Of a stretch of DNA of 64,000 bases, positions 54,685 to 64,000 are shown piece after piece. This stretch comes from Persicaria tinctoria (Eukaryota; Streptophyta; Magnoliopsida; Caryophyllales; Polygonaceae): contig JBANSL010000004.1 in NCBI GenBank assembly GCA_037127255.1, positions 16,189,967-16,253,966 on the forward strand, written 5' to 3'. A program made the position numbers and the translations under genes. Within the stretch, counting starts at the first letter, position 1. Each line of letters opens with the position of its first letter. The notes under the pieces are model-generated. The model did not search any database, was not told where the DNA came from, and worked only from the letters and a program-made list of their open reading frames with translations.

Positions 54685-56787
54685 TGATGTTAGGAGGAAA
54701 TCGAGTATGAAATATAATAAAATAGATCAAACCAGATTCAGGCCCACGCAAATAAATACAAGACTCCTCCAATGCAGTAATGGGAAGTCAGGATCGAATC
54801 CACGAGGAAGCGTGTCAGCAGATCTCAGGTAGCTGTAAATCTCATAGACAAAGCAGTAGAAAGGCAGCAACACAGAAACAAAGGGGCAGAAACAGAAATA
54901 AAACAGAAAAGAACAAACAAAAGCAAAGATCAAAACGAAAACAGAAAAGGCAAAGCAAAGCAGAAACAAAAGCGAGGACAGAGAAGCTACTCGATCTCGA
55001 GTAATAGTCCTCTATATCGACTAAGGAGGTCGACAACAGAAACTCAGAAATGAAAGCAGACAACTCGACGTAGACAAGTTCGTACTCGATATCGAGTAGA
55101 GGCTACTCTGTATCGACCAAAAACTCCTCTGTATCGACTAACAAGACAGAAAACTGTAAATCGCAGATTCGAACCCAAACTCAGAAATTTGACAGAAATA
55201 AACTCAATATGCTAAAAGACTTCCAAAGCCAGGGTATCAACACTACAATGATAACCATGCAAAGTAATACATAAAGGCATAAAAGATCATGCTTTCCATC
55301 AAATAACTTTCGTTATTAACAAATAGGCATATAGAGGCTTTCGCATAAACCCTAATTGTTACTAACCCTTTTCACATAATTAATCCAAGTTGCATTAAGA
55401 TCACTTTCGCTTCAATAATACAAACAAGGATCACCTTCAACTCTCGCAAAAGAATCATGCTCATAGGGATAGAAGACGAATTGCACAAAAAGATCTGACC
55501 TTTATCGCATCACCTCACATAGCCACCGTCGGGCTCACCCCAGCCCCAAAAGTGGGTGGACTACTCACGCCTCATCGCAATCGCAGACATTGATTGATGA
55601 AAAGAACTAAATTGCATTAAAACTAAATTCAAAGCCTTTACAATCCCGGCAATCCAACTTTCGATGAATGCCAAAACCCTAAAAACTTTAGAACTCCTAA
55701 ACTGTATCTGTGGAACTACTTCTCTAGCTTGTGAATTGAATGATTAAAAACCAGCCCCTAGGGCTTTATTTATAGGCTTCTAATCCTCGCTGTCCAAGGA
55801 TAGAATCATCTATCTCTATATCTAAAGGCTTAAAAGATAAATAAAACCAATAAAGGAATTTAATCTAAAAGGAAAAGATAAATCTAAACTAGGTAAGTCT
55901 TCATCATGTTGATAGATCTCCCTTCCATGGATATATGATGATAGATCTCGGCCCACTCGACATCCTTCGTGCCCAAGGAATCCCAGCTCTACTCGGACTG
56001 CTCAAACCGAGTAACGCGGCTCGACATGTCTACTCGATATCGACCACGGCTACTCGATATCGAGTACCAGGGTTCGTCGACTTGGTCTGGCTGGGTGACT
56101 CTGCTCGACAAGGCTCGGAGGTCTGGTCGATATCGAAGACGGCTACTCTGTATCGAGTAGAGGTGGTCTGCGTCTTCGTCCTCGGCTTCTCGGCTTCTCG
56201 GCTTGGCACAACTCGTCGACTCCGGACATGGCTCCGAAGTGTGGTCGATCTCGACTAGAGGTACTCGAGATCGAATAAGGTTTTGGAGTCGGGTTGCCTC
56301 TGACTCAGTGTCCTCGATCAGCTCTACTCGACCAGGTCTGCTCAGCAAAGTTGGTCGATATCGAGTACGGTCTGCTCGGCAAAGTTGGTCGATATCGAGT
56401 ACCCTTTGCTTCAGTTTTCTGCTCTGTTCTTGAAACGCACTTTCCCGAGTCCTCGTTTTTCGGATTGACGCATATGACCATGCGTTGGAAAGCTCTTTTC
56501 GAGAGCTACAACTCTCATGAAGACATCAAAGCTTTCTTCAGAATGATGAATGGTGAAAAATGGCGTTTTCTCCAGATGCAACATCCTTAGCTTCTCCATG
56601 AGTTTCCTTTAAGCTCCAAAGTGCGTCTGATTTCTGCGAAATATAACAAAAACTTGTGTAGACCTCCATATATTGCAAATAAGTGTAAACTACACAGATT
56701 ATGTATTATTCTAACCCAAATGCATGCAATGTATGCAGAAATCGATATTAAAGTAAGTGTAAAACATGGCAAATTAGGCTCACAACA
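54685..56787 (-). repeat. 5' LTR of the Athila-like element (2,103 bp)
   Basis: Aligns throughout with 47616-49690. Extra material includes a 20-bp CGACCACGGCTACTCGATAT-type unit at about 56041 and a CGGCTTCT repeat at about 56190, both extensions of short repeats. Confidence 0.9.
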
Positions 56788-56792
56788 CCCCA

Positions 56793-58048
56793 TAGCCATG
56801 AGAGCACTCCTTATTTCCTCCTCTTTAGGGATAGACGAAGCAGCAAGCCAAGACCCTTCCTGCAGGGCGGGGGAAACACTCGACAGGGGATCACTCTGGA
56901 CATTAGTGCTATCCGACGAGTACATGCGTTCACAATAATTCATCGCCAAGGTCTCCATCTCTTTTCCTTCTTCAACTCATTCACCATTTTCATCTTTTAA
57001 CCCTTCGATGCGATTATGCTTCCTCTTACGGAACATCAACCATTTCTCACAGGACTTTTGAAACCAGAGAATCTTCTCTTGCTCGAGGGTCGCATCCAAA
57101 GCTTGACTGAGCTTTTCTTCCCGTTCCCATCCCTCTTGGTCCGGATTCCTCGCAAGCTTGCGCTGAAGGGAATCCAGGGCCTTCATCAATTGATCCTTCC
57201 GACACTGAATTCTCCCAAAAACCTCTTCATTCCATTTAGTGAGGTCAATTCTAAGCTTCTCAAGGGCTGCCGGCGTTGGCCTGTCGCTCCTCCAGTTGGA
57301 CGAGAGAAACTCAGGAAACCTGTCCATCACAATTTTAGGCTGAAATTCGATTAGGAGAGGGGCAATGATCCGACGAATACCTGGGGAGGTGACGAACCCT
57401 GGCGTCCGGCCAAACACCCCGGCCTAACAGATTTGAGAGCACCCTATCCAGCCTCTTAGAGATAACCCTGCCTCCAACCGAAGCCTTGCTCCAAGTGAAT
57501 TCTTGTCCCGTGAAGCCCCAATCCACAAGACCAAAATTCCTAATAAGATCCCTGAAAATTCCCGCATCGTGGTGAAGGGCTTCCGTACCACCAAAGGTTT
57601 CTTCCGGACTAGTGATGCAGTTGAAATCACCCCCTAGAAATAGGGGGCCATCGACGGCGTCAAGACTTGTCCGGAGTCTATCCCAGAACGAAGCCCTACG
57701 GGCAACAATAGGCGGAGCATAGACGAAGAAAGCATGAGCTCTAACTCCTCCAGTAGCCCAGGAAGAATGAATGTAATCCGCCTCCTTTTCATGGATCTCA
57801 ATATCACACTTACCTTTGTTCCACAGAAGCCAGACGCCCCCAGCGAAACCAGTAGCCTCAACGTGCACATGATCATAGAAATTCAGCTTTGCACACACCT
57901 TATCGGCTCGATCTCCCAAAATCATGTATTCCAAAAGCGCAAGAACATCAATATCGCACTTTTTCCTGATAAACCGAATAACTCTCCTAAAACTCTTCTT
58001 GCCTACACCAAAACAGTTCCAAATCAAACAATTAATCCTCTTATTCAT
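56793..58048 (-). pseudogene. LINE ORF2, endonuclease and linker part
   Basis: ORF2 begins MNKRINCLIWNCFGVGKKSF at 58048, the first strand of an APE-type endonuclease. Then follow LALLEYMI (the catalytic Glu-containing box is reduced), FAGGVWLLWNKG, FVYAPPIVARRASFW, PLFLGGDFNCITSPEE, WSKASVGGRVISKRLDRVL and the SDHCP active-site end (about 57360). A frameshift near 57350 leads to APLLIEFQPK. The linker has WNEEVFGRIQCRKDQLM, EKILWFQKSCEKWLMFRKRKH (about 57050), and ends EEEIRSALMAMG at 56793. It continues into 47610 across the LTR element. Confidence 0.82.
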
Positions 58049-58406
58049 AACAAAGAAAACAAAGGAGAAGAAAAGAAAGGAAACAAAATAACAAAGGGGA
58101 AAGAAAGCGGAAACTCCCTCAAACCCCATTGGCTGGGGGCGCCCCCTTCTCCTCTTCCACCCGAGTTCCATCCTCCTCGGCCGATTGTGATTCGTCCTCC
58201 CTCCTGTCCGGGATAATCAGACTCCAGAATTTGCCCCCCAAAGGATTTGCAGATGAGGATGGAGAATCGCTCATCCACTGGATATCCTTCTCCTTGTCCG
58301 GCCTAACATCTTCACACACTTGCGGATTGGGGTTCTTCACCGAGGAGATGATCTGCATCGGTTCACTTAACGATTTGGATTCAGTCCCTCTAGGATTCCC
58401 ATTGCC

Positions 58407-59924
58407 CTAAGAAAACTTCTTCAAAGACTTAATCTTTGGTTGCTTCTTCTTGAAATTTGAGGATTGGGACGTTTTAAGCTTCTGTCGATTAACAAACTCA
58501 TTTCCAAGACTGCCAGGCGTCCATTGGGCCTCAGTATGGGCATCCGCCGAACCCGTCTTACCCTGCCCAGATTGTCCCAGCCCAGTCTCTTTAGCAGGCC
58601 CTGATGGCCTAACCTCATCCTTTAGCTTTTCCACAGACTTGGTCTGGTTCGTGCCGTCATTATTAGTGGCTTTAGGTTTCCTAGATTTCTCATTCAATTC
58701 TCCCCCGTGCCCTCTTGGATCTCCCCCATCCCGGGCGTCGTGAATGTTTCCCTTTTCCCATTAATGTTGGAGTTATTTGGAACGGTCGGATTTTTCCTGA
58801 AGTTTCTTGTCGGTGTCACCGCCGGAGCAACAACTTGGGACCGTGGAGCCCTTCTCCCGGGCGTCGTGAATGTTTCCCTTTTCCCATTAATGTTGGAGCC
58901 CCTCTTGGATCTGCCTTTCCCGATTCTGCCGGTCGAGTTCCGGCCTTTCCTAGTTACCACCATCCAGGGACCATGAAGCCCTTCTCCCGTCTCCGGTTGT
59001 GATTCCTCCCTGCTAGCCTCAGAGATTTGTGGACCTTTGGTACTCCCAATCCCGTTTGCTAGAGCTTCATCAACAACTTTCGTCGGACACTGAGCCTTCA
59101 AGTGCCCAACTCTGCCGCACCGAAAACACACCCTAGGTATACCTTCATACTCTAGCAGGAATCTTTCGCCATTGATCGTGATCGAACCCTTCAAGGGATC
59201 TTCCAAGTTAACTTCCACACACACGAGCAAAATTACCTCTATTCGTGAGGACCGTTCGATGATCGACCTTAATCGGCTTTCCTAGCCCCTCAGCCACTTT
59301 CATCAGCACATCTTCCTGGTACAGGATCATCGGAAGATCGAGGATACGGACCCAGGCTGGAACAGTTCTAATAATCTCCGATGGTTTGAAATCGGGTGTC
59401 CAAGACTGGATAGCCAGGCACTTCCCGAAAACTGACCACGGACCTCCCAAGAGAACCTTCAGGTAGTCCTCCTTCGTTCCAAACCGGACAAGAAAGTTCC
59501 CAAACGACAAGTCGATCATCTGGAATCTCCCACATTCCACCTACAACTCCCTGAGTTTTCTATCCATCACGTACAACGGTATCTTCTGGCCAAGGATCCT
59601 GACAACCAGTGAGTTGCAGCAGGATCCTGCCAACACCTCCATTACTATTGGGTCTATGGTGACCACCGGGTCTCCGTTAGGCCCTTTCGGGAAAGAAACA
59701 ACAATTTTCTCTCTGATAAGTCCTTCATCCAGGGATGTTTTCCGATGCTCGGAATCTCGCATCACCACTAAGTCCCGCCATGTTGGCCCCCCCTCCGGGA
59801 TATGGCCGCTAGGCTTCCCAGCTCCCCCTGCCAAGGGGTCAGGGACACCCACAGGAAGCGGGTCCGACGGACGGTCCACCTGCATCCCTTCCTTACCATC
59901 GCACTCTTTTTTGGTTTTTAACAT
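58407..59924 (-). pseudogene. LINE ORF1 (Gag-like, DUF4283 and zinc knuckle)
   Basis: It starts near ATG 59924. The DUF4283-type RNA-binding region includes VVRILGQKIPLYVMDRKL, then LSFGNFLVRFGTKEDYLKVL, GGPWSVFGKCLAIQSWTPDF, VPAWVRILDLPMILYQEDVL and LGKPIKVDHRTVL. The CCHC knuckle is CFRCGRVGHLKAQC (about 59125). A basic tail follows. A 127-bp spaced duplication gives NINGKRETFTTPG twice (DNA at about 58730 and 58857). A stop at 59541 and frameshifts near 59210 and 58695 interrupt it. ORF1 proteins of plant L1s coat the element RNA. Confidence 0.8.
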
Positions 59925-59950
59925 CGCACTCTCCGACCGTCTTGCAAAAT

Positions 59951-61473
59951 TGAATTTAAGTGGATACGTATTAGATGAACTTGAATCATAAATGAATGAG
60001 AATCACATGAGTAATATAACTTTTATCTATTCAAGGATTGTAAGCCTTTAATTATTGAGATCAATTGGGCCTCGTGACCAAAGATTGTATGTACGAACGA
60101 AATTTTGTACACTAGTACTTTAGCAAAGTATATAAATCTACTTAGATTCTTTCCTAGAATCAATTGACAATAGGAGTAGCACACTGGTTATATAATAAGA
60201 CTTGTGTAGTTCATACTTTCAATATGGGACATCCTTGTAATCTCTTCAAATCTCAACAACCTCGCTCTATATACAACCTCCCATTCCTTCAAATCCTTAG
60301 CGGATATCATGCCAACCACAAGTAACTGAAGCTCACATCCACCGTACTGCTACCACCACTACCAAGGATGAGGAATCGACGTACAAGTGGAATCGAGTTG
60401 CAGAAAGGCCGAATTTTGAACCATGGATCGACAACTCCAAAACCCCTTCTTCTTTCTCGGGTTAGGGATCCGACCTTCGTCTTATTCATCCTCGCAACCG
60501 ACTTCTTTCTTTGGAGCCATGATGGCGAGGAAGGCCACTGAAGTCGTTCGTCTGGGTGCCTTGTGGGGAGGCGATTCGCACAGAAGCCCTCGAGCGGGTC
60601 GCGTACGATCCCTGCGGCAAAGGCAAGGTCTGCTCAACCTGCATCTCTCACCTCTGTGTCGAGGAAATACTACTCTCGTGTGTTCGATCGGTTTTAGTGT
60701 CAGGAAATGTCTTTCGATTAGGTTATTTGATCATTAGATATTTCTACACCTTATAGCTTAAGTCTAAGGCATGTAAATAACATCCTCACAGAGGTATCAA
60801 TAATGCACACTAGAAATTGTAATTGGTGTGTAGAGTGGGTTTCTGTTGTTGTTTTTTTGGCGCGCCTCAGGTGTTTGTTAACTCATTCATTTATAGTGGG
60901 TAGAGTATGTGAGTCTTGGTTGGTCAAGGATCGTGGTTGTGTCTTCACGACAACCCCACTGCCCAAACAACGCTTCCCAGAAGTTCTGTTTTCACACCAT
61001 CAGGGATCATGCCTTATATATTTTACCTACTCTTCGGTGGTGCTACTCGATCTGGTAGTGCTCGGCTCGCCTTCCATTGTTATCTTCGGCTGAAGTGCTG
61101 GCATATGGCTCTTCATTGTTTCACTAACGACTGCTCTTCTATTGGCATCTACGATTTCGTTGGATTTTTTAGTTTTAGATTGTCTTTGTTTGTGACGGTT
61201 TTTCCGTCTACCAATATTGCCGACCACTCGAGAATCAGCTTATCTGATCTCGAATTTAGGTTTTTTTTTCCAATAATTTCTAAAAAAAAATTCTTGATAT
61301 ATGCTTTCTACATTATTGTTGCTCTCAATTATTTTTTTTTAAAAAACTAACATATTAAATCACAATTTAAGTATTTTTCTCAATATGTTGTTTTTATAAT
61401 TTCTTTTTGATATATATAAAAACAAAAACCTCTAAAATTTCCAAAGAAACCCTCAATTAAGTGCTACCGAAAA
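59951..61473. other. Intergenic stretch, no supportable gene
   Basis: Several medium-length frames exist on both strands (for example 60423-60737 and 60916-61350 plus) but none shows a family motif, repeats or splice logic that I trust. AscI-like GGCGCGCC at about 60860 is incidental. Confidence 0.4.
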
Positions 61474-61485
61474 TCCCGAAAATTT

Positions 61486-63023
61486 GGACTTGGGCGGATA
61501 CGGATCCTAAAGAGAAAAAGCTCTCTTTTTGGAGAGCTTGTTCCTGCTCCTTCAGGAGCAACACCACCTCTTTCCGGGAGTAGCTATCACTTCCTCCGGG
61601 AACTCAAACCTCCCCCGGGAGCCTAAACCTCCTCCGGGAGCCTAAACCTCCTTCGGGAGCCTAAATCTCATCCGGGAGCCACTGTGAATGGGCTGGAAGC
61701 CACCGTGAAGGTGGGTTTGTTACTCCTTTCGGGGTTTCAACCTCCGATCCGCCTTGTTCGGATCCCCGATTGTGAAAATCTCCGCCATGGAGTTCGAACC
61801 TCCTTTGTTTTCCTACCCTCTTTCAACGATCTATTAGCTCTATTTTCATGAGGCTTTTGTTGATTTTTGGAAGTGGTTCGGATTCCCTATCCATCCTCGT
61901 TAAAATTGAGCCTCTACGCCTTACTTTTCGGTTCACGGGCTCTATTTCGATTGATTTCGACCTTGTCTGGTCCGGTTGTCGTCGTACTAGACACCAGTCT
62001 TCGCCTGATGGTGCTTGTCTCGGGCGTTTTCATGCCCCTTGTAATCCATGGGGCCCGACGGCTCTTCGGCCTGGGTGGCCCTCTGCTCTGTCTGCGCTCT
62101 CTCCTCCCGTTTCCGTGGCTATGGATGGTGACTCTGTCGCCTCTCCCATCGTCTGGTTCGGGTGGTGGTGCTCGGGGGTCCTGCTGCTCTAGTCTTGGCT
62201 TGGTGTCGCTGCCCCCTTATGTAACCTTTCCGTCGATCGAAGCCCGGTCCCCGGACGCCCTAGACTCCCGCGGTGCCTCGCTCCCCCTGCCCCCCTTAGT
62301 CGCCTTTGGGTCTCCGTTGGATTTGCTTTGGCCGGGTTGGTTGTGCGGCGCTCTTGCTTCTCCTGGAAGGGTTCCATCCGGCGCTTTGTCCGTTTGGTTT
62401 CAAGCGTTGCACATCCTTCGTTGCGGGCCCTTGATGTGTGCCATTACAATTTGGTGATTATTAAATAAGATTAAAAGCAAGCAAATTTCATAAATAACTA
62501 AAATAACTAATTCCCATCCGGATTACTCTTGCGCTCTTTGCCCTCTCGCGGTCGTGCTTCATTTTCTCGAGTTGGTTGGAGTTCTGTTTGTTGGTTCGTG
62601 GTTAGTTTCGGTTGAGAAGCAGTTATGCGGCCCTGGTTGATCGAAGTGATCGTGTTGGTGGTGTTCGTGGTCTCCGAAGATCCTTCATCTAGGTGAAGGG
62701 AACGTCGTGTGATCCACACTTCCCCATGAGTCGTCTTTGCCCTACGTGGATTGATGCTTTCCGTCTTTCCGGCGGCGAGACATCGTGTCAGCTGTGTTGT
62801 CCCATGCACTCGTTATCCACTTCACCACGTCGGGTCTCCATCTTCTCGTTGTTGTGTCCGTTTGTTTGCTTAGGGTTTGGGGTTTTCCGGGTTTGTTTCG
62901 TGTATCTCTTTTGTTGTATTAGGTATTTGTTCTACGTTTAGACGGCTCGCTGTCTGCCGACTTTGTCGGCCTCTCGGGGTTCGGGCCTGTCCGACCTCGA
63001 ATTATTTCCTTATAAAAAAAAAT
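61486..63023 (+). mobile_element. Non-LTR-type insertion with poly-A and 12-bp TSD
   Basis: TCCCGAAAATTT occurs at 61474-61485 and 63024-63035. The right end carries TTTCCTTATAAAAAAAAA, a tail typical of plant L1-type insertion. The body begins GGACTTGGGCGGATACGG, has a tandem repeat (61596-61690), and no reverse transcriptase. It is GC-rich in the middle, with long unconserved frames. It is probably a non-autonomous LINE derivative or retroposed transcript. Origin is unknown. Confidence 0.65.
61596..61690. repeat. 16-bp tandem repeat
   Basis: CCTCCGGGAGCCTAAA and close variants repeat about five times, with a preceding GGAACTCAAACCTCCCCC form. Confidence 0.85.
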
Positions 63024-63035
63024 TCCCGAAAATTT

Positions 63036-63744
63036 AAGCGATTCTCACAATGAAGTGCTCAGCTCAGGAGCTGAGCACTCAAGCAACGTGGTTGGACTCT
63101 ACTGCTTAGATTTTCTTTGATGATCATCATGAGTTCTACCGTTTATATTGTTGCTTGTAGTATGCATTTATCTTACAAAATTGTCCTCATATACCCTCCT
63201 AACCTTTTCAATTGGTAAAGCCACCACAATCTTAATTAATTATGACAATCAAAAAATATATTTAAAAGGGCGTTAACGTTAAAGTGGTAACTTAATATCT
63301 GTCAAAAGTAGAACAACTTTTGGAGGAATTTAGGGCAGTTGAGACAAAAAAAGAAAGCCATTCAGGAAAGCAAATTAAGTGTAAGGAGGACATGAATTGA
63401 AGGAGAAGAAGAGGGAGGCCATGAAGCCTGTGATCAATCATCAATCTGTTGTACGCGATCGATCATCCCCGATCCGAACCTCTGATAATTTGGCCAAAAA
63501 GAAAATGTAGATCCCCAAATCTTGCGCGTTGCTTCTTGCTGCTTTTCTGCACTGTTTGGGGACCATTTCAGTTTGGGGCTCGTCTACGTGCTTCACACCA
63601 CCCTCCCATGACTTCAACCCTCTCCCAATTATTACTTCTTAGCTAATTTGTCTCTCTCTCTCCCTCCCTTTCTTTCTTTATTTAATCAATTAATCCCTTT
63701 CTTTTTCCTCACTTGTATATATAATTTTTCCTTCTAAAACCCAA
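63036..63744. other. Intergenic stretch, no gene seen
   Basis: AT-rich then CT-rich (TCTCTCTCTCCCTCC at about 63650). It could be a promoter-proximal leader of a gene beyond the window, but no start is visible. Confidence 0.4.
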
Positions 63745-63810
63745 ATCTATATAATAACTTAATTCAGAATACTCTACGCTTACGTGGCAGCCTCTCCACG
63801 CTTCACTCCT
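63745..63810 (+). repeat. 66-bp direct repeat, first copy
   Basis: ATCTATATAATAACTTAATT.. to ..CCACGCTTCACTCCT. It recurs at 63935-64000 with one substitution (CTCTCC to CTCCCC). The spacing is 190 bp, and the second copy is cut by the window end. Confidence 0.9.
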
Positions 63811-63934
63811 TCTTGCCCAATCAAAAAAATTTCTTTTTATTTTTTTCCCTCTTCACATTTTCCATTATTCCCTTTATCTCTTTAAACTAATCACATTTTT
63901 TCTTTTATTCTTAACATATTTACTAACTATCTAT

Positions 63935-64000
63935 ATCTATATAATAACTTAATTCAGAATACTCTACGCTTACGTGGCAGCCTCCCCACGCTTCACTCCT
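63935..64000 (+). repeat. 66-bp direct repeat, second copy (runs off window)
   Basis: Near-identical to 63745-63810. The 124-bp segment between the copies suggests a 190-bp tandem unit or the two LTR-like ends of a very short element. The sequence beyond the window would decide. Confidence 0.85.

Larger units (their letters stand above)
47616..56787 (-). mobile_element. Athila-like Ty3/Gypsy element lacking reverse transcriptase (TR-GAG type)
   Basis: Two long LTRs (47616-49690 and 54685-56787), perfect TSD CCCCA (47611-47615, 56788-56792) and an Asp-tRNA primer site (54664-54681) define it. On the minus strand it encodes Gag and aspartic protease (54601-52115), and a repetitive frame ending in an integrase-tail-like segment (52045-51167). 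Then about 1.4 kb of non-coding DNA leads to the 3' LTR. Reverse transcriptase, RNase H and the integrase core are absent, so it must rely on a partner. LTRs are highly similar but differ by at least one 20-bp insertion and an 8-bp repeat in 54685-56787. Confidence 0.9.
44775..59950 (-). mobile_element. L1-type LINE, split by an Athila-like LTR element
   Basis: On the minus strand ORF1 is 59924-58407. ORF2 starts at 58048, is interrupted at 56787/56792 by the LTR element, resumes at 47610 and ends at 44846. An oligo-A tail (T run at about 44779-44789 on the plus strand) follows. The join is seamless: EEEIRSALMAMG on one side and AYKAPGIDDFQPVFFQ on the other form the usual start of LINE reverse transcriptase once one CCCCA TSD copy is ignored. 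Without the insert it is about 6 kb, near full length. Possible diverged TSDs (TTGCAA-containing) lie at about 44762 and 59943, but I am unsure of them. Confidence 0.88.

Noticed and set aside
60423..60737. Possible short gene near 60.4-60.8 kb
   Set aside because: Alternative frames encode no recognisable domain, there is no convincing splice or start context, and the cysteines in the 60556-60756 frame do not fit a known finger.

Overview
This window is nuclear DNA of a flowering plant, probably a eudicot. It shows spliced genes with GT..AG introns, retrotransposon primer sites matching plant initiator-Met and Asp tRNAs, Stowaway, PIF/Harbinger and Mutator families, a Pol III SINE, and TTTAGGG-like telomere motifs. 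Only one ordinary host gene is evident: the 3' exon of an NFD4/nodulin-like major-facilitator transporter at the left edge (250-1614). A decayed FAR1/FRS-type gene or transposase lies at 7.8-9.8 kb. Almost everything else is a nest of transposable elements, which I resolved by terminal motifs and target-site duplications (TSDs).

Layout. 1.77-3.94 kb: a Copia element whose 3' half is deleted but which still has a TSD. 4.57-7.78 kb: a decayed Copia element whose gag is split by a hAT-like element, itself carrying a Mutator-type MITE (three levels). 7.8-9.8 kb: FAR1-like pseudogene. 11-15 kb: tRNA-like sequence, tandem repeat, Stowaway MITE, PIF/Harbinger deletion derivative and a SINE. 15.15-20.38 kb: Mutator-like element copy A (plus strand). 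20.38-21.56 kb: foldback element with a Stowaway inside. 21.94-36.18 kb: a Copia element (minus strand) whose 5' LTR is split by Mutator-like element copy B (28.45-36.14 kb, minus strand). 37.28-43.83 kb: a LINE fragment split by a very young Copia element (38.29-43.56 kb). 44.78-59.95 kb: an L1-type LINE (minus strand) split by a 9.2-kb Athila-like LTR element that lacks reverse transcriptase (47.62-56.79 kb). 61.49-63.02 kb: a non-LTR-type insertion with poly-A and a 12-bp TSD. The window closes on a direct repeat cut by its edge.

The most interesting system is the pair of Mutator-like elements A and B. Each combines a three-exon plant mobile domain (PMD, MAIN-like) gene with a Mutator transposase fused to an OTU-type cysteine protease. 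Clusters of a 20-bp palindrome (GCACGTCCTTAAGGACGTGC) lie at both ends and between the two genes, next to degenerate telomere-like repeats. B is full length, with a perfect 9-bp TSD and terminal inverted repeats. A is a deletion derivative lacking the transposase core and part of PMD exon 3. Their disabling lesions differ: each copy keeps sites the other has lost, so a common ancestor with both genes intact can be inferred. The PMD, Mutator and OTU families are known. The recurrent palindrome architecture and its possible role as a binding site are my inference.
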